Below are positions 56,418-64,000 of a stretch of DNA of 64,000 nucleotides, one piece after another. Under the pieces are notes generated by a model that was not told the origin of the DNA, did no database searches, and saw nothing but the letters and a program-made list of their open reading frames with translations. Positions within the stretch are counted from its first letter, which is position 1, and every line of letters starts with the position of its first letter. This stretch comes from Taxillus chinensis (lineage: Eukaryota; Streptophyta; Magnoliopsida; Santalales; Loranthaceae): the NCBI GenBank assembly GCA_023512835.1, contig JAKCVP010000398.1, positions 1 to 64,000 on the forward strand, read 5' to 3'. Both the position numbers and the translations under genes were made by a program.

Positions 56418-57992
56418 GGCTCAAGATGGATATGCCCGGCCGGACCTATGGGGCAGATGGACACTTTGGTTGCGATGGGGACCAGAAACGGATCCAATGT
56501 CCATGCCTCGAGAATCGGCAAGGCAAGCGGTAGTAGAGGTGGTGGTGGCGGTGGCAGCGAGAGGGGGAAAGAAGTGGGCAGTGGCGGCGGCAGTGGCAGA
56601 GGGTGTGGCGGGCAGTGGATGAAGATCTGTGGAGGTGTGCAGGGCGGGCGCAGGGACGGCAGAGAAGGGAGTCGAGAGGCAGTGCGATGGTCGAGGAATG
56701 CGGCTGACAGCAGAGGTGATGATGTCTCACAGGACCGGTCGATCAGTGGTCGCGCGACGCGAGGGTGCTGGCTGGCTATGTAGGTATGATTGTAATCGTC
56801 GTCAGAGCACGAGGCAGGCACGTTGGAGGAGGCACGCGAGGAGGGCACGGCGGAAGGAAGGCACGATGTAACTCGGGCGGAGGCACATCAGAGAGGAGGT
56901 GCCAACCTAGTCTTCCTTCTTCCACCGCTAGGCCCTCGCTCCCACCCCTCTAGCACCTACTGTCCGTTGCCCATTGCACGCTTATCGCCGCGGCCGCGCC
57001 CGCGCTGTCTGGCGGAGGCGAGCTTGAGGCCGTATTCCATCCAAGCCTGCCAAAAGGCCCATTATCACGTCCCAGCGTGCTGGAGCAGAGTGTCAGAGAC
57101 AGCCACTGATCTTCGCGCGAACACGAGAGGCCCCGGCGCAAGGGAGAGATTGGTGGCTGCCCCTTCAGCCAGGCTTTGCGACAAACCACGCCGCGACCTT
57201 GGGCATGGTTGCCGAACTGAGGATGCTTTCGACCTAGAAGAGGCTGTGATCCCGGCTCCAACGACAGTAGCGCCATCTGCACGCAAGACGAACCACATCA
57301 AACAAGGTTTCCCTCCGGCCCTGTCTGCCCGCTGCCGCTCAGCCCAAGTGCCGAATCGAAGCATCCTCGAATATTCCATCTCTTCCAAGCTTCATTGCCC
57401 GCCTGAACTTAATCCTGCCCTCCTCGCTAGCTTGTCCCTCAATTTCCTCTTGACTCTTGCAGCTTCTACCCTCCCGCCTGTCATGCTGCGAGCTCGGTGT
57501 CATGCCTCTGCCGCATCATGATGCCATGCGAGTCTGCGACCGTTCACCGCAAACAGCCGTGTCGAAATTCGCGAGACCAGTCCCCACATCACCGCCTGTC
57601 CACAGGCGTCCCAACGGTACTAGGTATACTGGCATGAGCCGCTGCTGCAGATCCGGTACTCCACACCTAGTCAGCGAATGCATGCTCGGGCCTGAACTTG
57701 TTCTGGAAGCATTCTGGGCGCATGCTAACCGCCAGCTACTGCCCAGCACCTGCAGCTTCGCTTCAGTAAACCGACGCAAACCGTCCTGTGCGCCAGTAAT
57801 TGCAGCCGATGATGCCATGCTTGCTGCATCTTGGCTGCTGCGCCAGCATAGGTATCTCTGTTCTTCTCCACAAAGCTGCACATCACCAGCATGGACCGCC
57901 GCTAGCCTACAGTATCTCGCCGCTAAACGGCCGCGTCCGCTAGGCTCTCGCATTCGACTTTCGAGGGGAAAAAGTCTCACATGCGCGCCCGG
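56418..57992. other. Gene-poor interval upstream of the Zn2Cys6 gene
   Basis: Purine-rich on the + strand at 56520-56700. Long open frames at 56823-57521 (+) and 57457-57996 (+) with opposing frames at 57516-57980 (-) are low-complexity and have no domain, so I treat them as chance in GC-rich DNA. Probably the long 5' leader and promoter of the regulator. Confidence 0.4.
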
Positions 57993-60019
57993 CTAATCTT
58001 CATTTGCCGAGTCATTGCGCTTTCGCTTTCCGAAACGCTGTCCCTGATTTGGTTGGCTCCCGTACGTTCGTCGTCCAGCCTGTTTCTTGTCTCGCGACAG
58101 ACTTGCTCCAAGTTGAATGTCAACTCGCGGCGGTGACGGAAATCCAAACGATTTAGCCACTTTCGCAAGATCAAGGTTGTGCACGTCAAACACAGACCGC
58201 AGGCTGTGTGATGCATATGCTTGCAGGTATGACCTAAATCCGTCCTTTGCAGACTGCCCGCTGTATTAGCCAAAACTTGCTTCTCTTCGGTCCGATGCTA
58301 TTTTCAGACATACCTGATGCAAGTAAAAGTTCTTTGTGATCAGCATCTCCAGCTGTGACTGAATGTTGAGGATCTTCTTCGCTGGAAACTCAAACTCCAC
58401 AAGGGGAACCCGTGCCTCCTTCAGGTGCTTGAGGAACCCTAGCTCCGATGGCTGCAGGAAGAGCAAACTCTTTCCTTTGCCTGAGGCACCACGAGCCGTG
58501 CGACCAACTCTATGGATGTAGTCCCGAGGATCATCGGGAGGGTCGAACTGGACAATCCAGTCCACTGCTGGGATCTACAGACGAGTCAGTGCTGCTTCTA
58601 GAAAACCCAATGCAGGCTGTGCGGGCAACTTACATCTAGCCCTCTTGCGGCAACATCCGTGCAAATTAGCGTGCCTTGTTTCGCATTGCAAAACTCGAAG
58701 AAGGTGTTTGTCCGCTTCTGCTGCTTCTGCTTGCCGTGCAAATCTAGAACGGGCAGATCAATGTAGTTGAGGAGTTCGGCAAAGTACTTGACGCAGTTGC
58801 AGCTCGAGAAGAAGACGATGATCTTCTTCTTAGGGTGCCGCTTGAGGAAGGTGAAGAGTAGGCGGAATCGCACATCGGACTCGCAAACCACATAGCCCTG
58901 CTCCAACCCCTCGACGGTGCTGTGCTCCTTGCGATGGTCAACGTTGACGTAGAGCGGGCCAGCCTTGAGCGAAATGCGCGCTAGGTCTTCAACCTTTGTC
59001 GTCTGTGTAGCAGAAAATAGCATAGTCTGCCTCTCCTCTTTGGGCAGAATCTTGATGATCTGGCGCATCTCATCCTCGAATCCAACTTCCAGGATTCTGT
59101 CGGCTTCGTCGATGATCAGTGCCTTCACATTCTTGAAAATAAAACCCGGTGTGTTCTGAAGATGGTCAAGGAGCCGGCCGGGCGTGGCTATGATAAGATT
59201 GACCCCCTTGGTCAACTTCTCGGCTTCGGCCTTACGATTCGCACCACCCATCACAATACCGTACGTTTGGGAATGGTGTGCCATGAGCTCCCGTGCCACA
59301 CCGAAGATCTGCAGTGCGAGCTCTCGCGTTGGCGAGACGACTATCGCTCCTGTACCGTTTCGCGGCTTGAAGCGAAGCGCGTGCAGCATTTCAATGGCAG
59401 GTATCAAGAACGAGAGGGTTTTGCCAGAGCCGGTCTTAGCCGCACCCAGAACGTCCTTGCCAGCCAGTAGAGCAGGAATAGCGCGGCGTTGAATCTCAGT
59501 CATTGTCTCAAACTTCATTTCCTCTATGGCTTGTGTAGTCTTGCTGGATAGATTGAGCTCTGAGAACTTTTGTGGTTCAATGCTCATTGTTGGGAGTGCA
59601 AGGCTATCGCCAGAGGGTAGGTCGGTAGTGGAATCATTTGTGGTGTTGTTCTTGGAGGCTGTAAGCTGTTCCTCGTCGTCGTCGGACGCATCTTCCTCAT
59701 CGTCGCTGGCCTGTGGATCTTTGCCTGTGGTGTGGTTCTGCTTCGCTACAGCATCTCGAAGCTGGCTGTTGATGGCAGCCTCGTCTGCGTCTTCTCCATC
59801 CTCGGCTGTATTTTCCAGTTCATCATCCAACTCAGGCTCGTCCGAGGCCTCTGCCTCAATCTGCTTCGATAGCTTGGCTTTCTTGCTCGGCTTTGCGGAT
59901 TTCGAAACCTTGGACGTGGTGTCTGTATGCCTGGCGGTGGCGGTCGCAGAGCTTTTGGAAGAGTGCTTTCTCTTGCGCTTACGCGACTGGAGATCGGAGT
60001 CTGTTGCGATAGGTGCCAT
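57993..60019 (-). CDS. has1: ATP-dependent RNA helicase HAS1 (DDX18-like)
   Basis: A 635-residue nucleolar DEAD-box helicase needed for 40S and 60S assembly and release of snoRNAs. Exons: 58634-60019, 58314-58574 and 57993-58253; introns 59 and 60 bp. The N-terminus is basic ([13 protein letters not shown]), then acidic (about 55-120). The Q-motif region starts at Phe152 ([11 protein letters not shown]). Motifs: AKTGSGKT (194-201), [13 protein letters not shown] (304-307), SAT (336-338), [10 protein letters not shown] at the end of exon 1, and HRVGRTARG in exon 2. The C-terminal domain of unknown function typical of Has1 continues over exons 2 and 3 ([25 protein letters not shown]). The tail is basic (GKRKRN). 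It is divergent from CHM7 with 311 bp between ATGs. Confidence 0.95.
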
Positions 60020-60330
60020 GACGGAGACTTGATCGGGGTGTCAAGTCGTGTATGTGTGTTCGCAAGTAATGCTGAAGGACTTCGCAGAAGGCTTTCTGAA
60101 CTTTTTTGACGCTAAGAGATCTGCCTTAGCGTCAGCGGTCCGGAGCTCGGATTTTTATTTGCGACCGACGACAATTGCGGCGCTTGGACCCTCGGGCTTC
60201 AATCTTGAGACACCAACGCGAGGTCTTTCTGGCATTGGAACTCTCGCAGCATTTCCTCTGTGAAGTTCCGTGTCTAGCACTGGACTAGAATACCACGAAG
60301 CACCGTCACGTACTGATTGGTCCCGCAGAT
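60020..60330. promoter_or_regulatory. Shared divergent promoter of HAS1 and CHM7
   Basis: 311 bp between divergent start codons; no other gene. Confidence 0.45.
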
Positions 60331-61808
60331 ATGAGCGAGCTCCTCAATTACATCGCCGAACGCGAGGAACCCTTCCAGAGGTACGCCCTGCCCCCTCCTT
60401 CCTTGGCCCACGCTAGATCTATACCTGATATTCAGACTCCAGTAAGAACCGACTTGCCTCGTTGTACTCAGACTTTACGGTCCTGCGTGAGAATAACCCT
60501 GAGGGATACGCTGCAAACGTTCAAGCCTGGAGAGATGCTCTAGCACATGCAACCCGCGCCCGCAAAGTGCCTGATGGAAACGTCTTCACATGCCGTACGG
60601 GCGAGAAGCTGAATGCTGCTCTAGACAGTAAAGGGCTCGGCCGGCCAATTGCAATTCGCACAGTAGTCGTGAGTCACAACAACGGGAAACCCTCCACAAC
60701 TCGAGAATGTTCTTTAACATGCCCCGCGCAGCACGATTCCGTAGATGCGAAGCAGTGGTACAAACTCAACGACTTCCTGCAGCGAAAACAAGGCGTATAC
60801 TACAAGCCGTGGGTGCCCATACCCGCCGCGGAAGATGTGGCAATCTGGTGCATGAAACAACTCGGTCTCGCCAAGGACGTGAGCAGAGAGCGAGACGGTG
60901 ACTTTGTCGTTCTGAGCAATGTCGAAGAGGCTGCGGACCGCGTGATTGCTGCTCAAGCCGCGAGCTCGTCATCGCCGTCATCTGCTATACATTCTCTGGA
61001 CACGTTTGTCGCTGCATTTTCCAATGTGCTCGACGAGGACAAGGCCTTGACACTACCGGAAATCTCCATCCTTCTCGCGCACTTGTATCGCGATAAGCGG
61101 GTGATTGACATGACTGTGAACCCAAAGACGGGCTCTACAACGATCAAATTCTCCACGACTGCGGGGAAACAGCCAGATGCAATCGAGGAGCACGACAACA
61201 CCGTAGCCATGCTACGCACTCTATCTCTCAATCTCAACAGTCAGATCGAGGCAGCGCGCAAGCGCATTGAAGAATGCCAGCAGTCGGCACGCGATGCCGT
61301 CAAGGCGGGGAATCAGAAACAACGGGCGCTGTCTGCGCTTCGTCAGAAGAGATTGGCGGAAACCACTCTTGCCAAGCGCGAGGCGAGTCTCGTGCAGGTC
61401 GAGCAAACACTCACCAGCATCGACGACGCAGTTGGTCAGAAAGCCATGGTCAGCGCCATGGAAGCCTCCGGCAAGGTCCTCGCGGATCTCAACAAGCAGA
61501 TTGGCGGCGTCGATCGCGTAGACAAGATCATGGATCAATTGCGCGACGGCATGGCTGATGTCGATGAGGTGAACAAGGTGCTGGGTGAAGCTGGCGCCGA
61601 GACTGTTGATGAAGCTGAGGTTGACGAGGAGCTCGAGGCCATGATCAACGAGGGCAAGAAGGCGGAAGAGAAGCAAGAGCCATCGACTACAGTTCCCGAA
61701 CTACCGGATGCACCTACGACTGAACTCGCCGGAAGGGAAACGGACGAGGTCCGGCAGGCCGAGCAGATTTTGAACCGGATGAGTCTGGAGGAGACCCCGA
61801 AGAGCTAG
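60331..61808 (+). CDS. chm7: CHM7/CHMP7-like ESCRT-III protein
   Basis: A 471-residue Snf7-family protein that works with inner nuclear membrane LEM proteins in sealing and quality control of the nuclear envelope. Exon 1 is 60331-60380, exon 2 is 60443-61808; the 62-bp intron (GTACGC/CTCCAG) joins EEPFQ to SKNRLASLYSDF. The N-terminal half is the winged-helix region of the CHMP7 type (for example WYKLNDFLQRKQGVYYKPW, AIWCMKQLGLA). The Snf7 helical core follows (about 255-400: SLNLNSQIEAARKRIEECQ, AMEASGKVLADLNKQIGG). The acidic C-terminus has an MIM1-like end, EVRQAEQILNRMSLEETPKS, which suggests Vps4 binding. Size fits the fungal family. Confidence 0.88.
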
Positions 61809-62398
61809 ACGATGGTCCCGAGCCTCTGGCCTCTGTGTGCCTGGAACAATCGCTTCAAAGTCAAAAATTACGAGCAAGACATCTCTCTACCCTTTTTTCA
61901 CAATCCCGGGCCGAAGACAAGCATCAGGGGAAGCCCAACATCAATGACGATCCGCAACGATAAGGTGCCGTCACGAAGCAGCTGCAGCTGCAGGTCCGGC
62001 TGTGCTAGTCCACTAGCCGGACACTGGATCCCCGTACAAGCTGCAACATATTCTACAAGAATCTCTCAGAGAATCCAGTAGGAGGTCGCTGCGCCAGCAC
62101 TGGCCGCCGCAGTGGCCCCGAACCTTTGACCGGCAAGTCTTGCTTCCTCATCGACGCTCGTTGCGGGTGAGTCGCGGTATGAGGGGGGTTCACACCTACC
62201 CTACTGCCGTCATAATGGGATTGTGATACTGCAGCATGTACAGACTGCATGAATTCAATGTGATTCCATCGATATGATGTGATGGACATGTAGTAGCATA
62301 GGTAAGTAGATTGTAGATAGGGAAATGCATACACCAAAGTGCCTCTACGCGAGCTGGCACCCACCTGCAGCACATGAGGATGTGATTCACATTTCAGC
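61809..62398. other. Intergenic, no gene recognised
   Basis: 590 bp between converging genes (CHM7 and the carnitine acetyltransferase). Short frames on both strands have no domain. Confidence 0.45.
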
Positions 62399-64000
62399 CT
62401 AATACTCCATAAGCGGCAACTTCTTCCCAACATTCCTCCTCAAGTTAGCAGCACTCTGCTTGCTGTCCTCCGCCTTCTTCTCACTAGCCCGCAGCGCCTG
62501 CTGCAACATACCCGCGTCAAAAAATCCATACCCGCCCAGCCCGTCATCCTCTTCCTCGACCTCCGCAATCGTAGGCTCCTTACTCTTCGCCGCCGCTTCT
62601 GCCTTGTCGCCCAGGATATTCCGGCCTCGCGACTTGGTCCGCCCATTTTTGCCAGATGCCTCTTCGATTTCTCGCGCACGCGTACTGCTCGACGTAGGTC
62701 GCCGGCGCGTTTGCCGGAGCAGTTTGCGAGCCTCGAGAAAGTACTGCTCAATGGCCTCGACGAAGCGGCCGGTTTGACGATGCTTGCTCGAGGCGCAAAT
62801 GGCGATAGAGTTGTCCTTGATGACGTACCCGATGCCGAAACCGTCGCCAGAGGTAGGGCCAAAGCCAAAGTGGCGTAGCGAGGGGTTGCCGCAGTTTGAA
62901 GTCGAGAGAATGGTATTGTTCATCTTGTCCCAGCCGTGGTCGGCGAAGATGGATGGGAGACGATGCTCTACGCCGCCGTTGAGGGTGCGCTGGCGCTCGA
63001 TGACGCTCGTGTCGGAGAAGGCGTCATTGTCGAGAGAGTCTGAGCTGGTGGGAGACGTTGGCGATTGCGCGCCTGAGTCGTGCTGTTGCTGATGATGCAG
63101 TGCGTTGTCGATTGTGCGCTGCCAGACGCATGAGAGTGCATAGAGGTGTCGGTCATGGCCCTGAGCTTGCGCGCATTGCTTCGTGATAGCCGAGTGTCTT
63201 GCTGCGGCGGTACGGAGGGCTTCTACTTTTGCATGCGCGGGATTGTCACCCCAGAATGTGCGGACAAAGTCGACTACCTCGTTTGTGACGGGGCGAATGG
63301 CTTCGGTGCGACCGTGGTAGTAGACTTTGGTCATGGCTGGCTCGTAGGTGCATTCCACGCGGCCGTACATGCCGTAGTAGGCTGCTTGAAAGGCCATTTG
63401 CACGAATGCGTCGGGGGAGAAGCCCATGCTTGTGATGAAATTCTTGCCGTAGGCGTCAAAGTCGAGCGTCTGAAATTCGTTTTGGTGAATGAGGTCGGCG
63501 AGACGCGTTTCAGCGAAGCGCAGGGCTGTGGACAGCTCGGGAGTCATGTCCCATTCGAGTTTGTGAGGGGTCGTAGAGACGTGACCGAACGATGCAGGGT
63601 CTCTCTTCGAGGGGTCTGGCGAGTTTGACGCCCATAACGCTGGAGCCAAGCCGTTGATCGACTTTGCAAATCGCAGGATGGTGTCTGTATAGACGTCAGA
63701 GGCGAAGCGCAAGACTGTGTGGCCATCGACACCGGTGTGCTCAAAGTTGACACCTGCTGATCCATTCCTGCAGACAATAATCTGTAGCTTATCGTACCAG
63801 CGGTTCGTGCAAGTACCGACTTGAACACCCCTGTTGACTTCACTGGTGCCACAGAGCATGTTGGTGCAGAGTTCGGACGTGGTCTTGGGTTCGGTGTCGT
63901 CCAGGCAGACAATGAACAACGCCGAGTCGATGATGTCGAGACAGTCCGCGTTGTTTGACCCTTCTTCCCTTGAAATGACCTCTCGCAGTCCAAACCAAAC
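62399..64000 (-). CDS. Carnitine O-acetyltransferase (Yat2/FacC-like), 5' end outside window
   Basis: The C-terminal 533 residues of a choline/carnitine acyltransferase; the frame is open to the window edge (position 64000), so the start is missing. The enzyme moves acetyl groups between CoA and carnitine and is needed for growth on acetate or fatty acids. The catalytic His sits in FEHTGVDGHT, after the family block NRWYDKLQIIV. Further blocks: AFQAAYYGMYGRVECTYEPA with STRKF-like region VYYHGRTEAIRP, and GFGPTSGDGFGIGYVIKDN near the end. Two features favour the cytosolic Yat2/FacC type: a Ser/Gln/Pro-rich insertion (HHQQQHDSGAQSPTSPTSSD) and a long charged C-terminal tail ending LPLMEY. No peroxisomal SKL-type signal is seen. 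Confidence 0.92.
   Translation of the reverse strand, partial: VWFGLREVISREEGSNNADCLDIIDSALFIVCLDDTEPKTTSELCTNMLCGTSEVNRGVQVGTCTNRWYDKLQIIVCRNGSAGVNFEHTGVDGHTVLRFASDVYTDTILRFAKSINGLAPALWASNSPDPSKRDPASFGHVSTTPHKLEWDMTPELSTALRFAETRLADLIHQNEFQTLDFDAYGKNFITSMGFSPDAFVQMAFQAAYYGMYGRVECTYEPAMTKVYYHGRTEAIRPVTNEVVDFVRTFWGDNPAHAKVEALRTAAARHSAITKQCAQAQGHDRHLYALSCVWQRTIDNALHHQQQHDSGAQSPTSPTSSDSLDNDAFSDTSVIERQRTLNGGVEHRLPSIFADHGWDKMNNTILSTSNCGNPSLRHFGFGPTSGDGFGIGYVIKDNSIAICASSKHRQTGRFVEAIEQYFLEARKLLRQTRRRPTSSSTRAREIEEASGKNGRTKSRGRNILGDKAEAAAKSKEPTIAEVEEEDDGLGGYGFFDAGMLQQALRASEKKAEDSKQSAANLRRNVGKKLPLMEY

Noticed and set aside
56823..57996. Two long + strand frames (232 and 179 codons) upstream of HAS1 and an opposing minus frame
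   Set aside because: Low-complexity Pro/Arg/Ala/Ser sequence without domains; more likely promoter/leader DNA.

Overview
The window is nuclear DNA from a filamentous ascomycete (Pezizomycotina). Evidence: short introns (mostly 46-62 bp) with GTANGT or GTGAGT donors and CTAAC/CTGAC-like branch sites, separate (non-operon) genes on both strands, and typical fungal families (Zn2Cys6 regulator, PTH11-type receptor, GRG-1-like stress protein, heme-thiolate peroxygenase, GH76 mannanase, proteinase K-like protease). A dothideomycete is my best guess, but the sequence alone does not settle the class.

Layout. 0.4-16.8 kb is a dense housekeeping block: TSC1/hamartin, a GRG-1-like small protein, ASA1 (WD40), DBP7 helicase, PAN6 pantothenate synthetase, RNase P subunit POP4, a VAMP7/Nyv1-like R-SNARE, a quinone oxidoreductase and a La-motif protein of unknown role. 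18.7-24.1 kb holds a large mitochondrial PPR protein and pyridoxamine-phosphate oxidase. 24-30 kb is a sparse stretch with a secreted peroxygenase, a secreted protein made of two duplicated domains and a glyoxalase-fold protein. 30.9-42.2 kb has VPS18, a STE7-type MAPK kinase and SPT6. 42-57 kb is gene-poor and accessory-like: secreted subtilase, GH76 enzyme, PTH11-like receptor and Zn2Cys6 regulator, separated by 1.5-2 kb gaps with simple repeats and TAGGTA/TACCTA islands. 58-64 kb returns to housekeeping genes: HAS1 helicase, CHM7 (ESCRT) and a carnitine acetyltransferase cut by the window end.

How the genes fit together. There is no metabolic cluster. Recurrent themes are ribosome and RNA processing (DBP7, HAS1, POP4, La-motif protein), vacuole/endomembrane traffic and TOR-linked control (TSC1, ASA1, SNARE, VPS18, CHM7), cofactor synthesis (PAN6, PNPOx), and an environment-facing set (PTH11-like receptor, STE7 kinase, secreted enzymes). 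The inducible or secreted genes have clear TATA boxes about 90-120 bp upstream of the ATG; I noted none for most housekeeping genes.

Main oddities: two conserved genes (TSC1 and VPS18) are broken by one-base shifts at homopolymers; the La-motif gene has an in-frame TAG that may lie inside an unrecognised 48-bp intron; a highly biased secreted gene encodes a tandemly duplicated two-cysteine domain of unknown function; there are candidate unannotated small ORFs near 24.2 kb and 46.4 kb.
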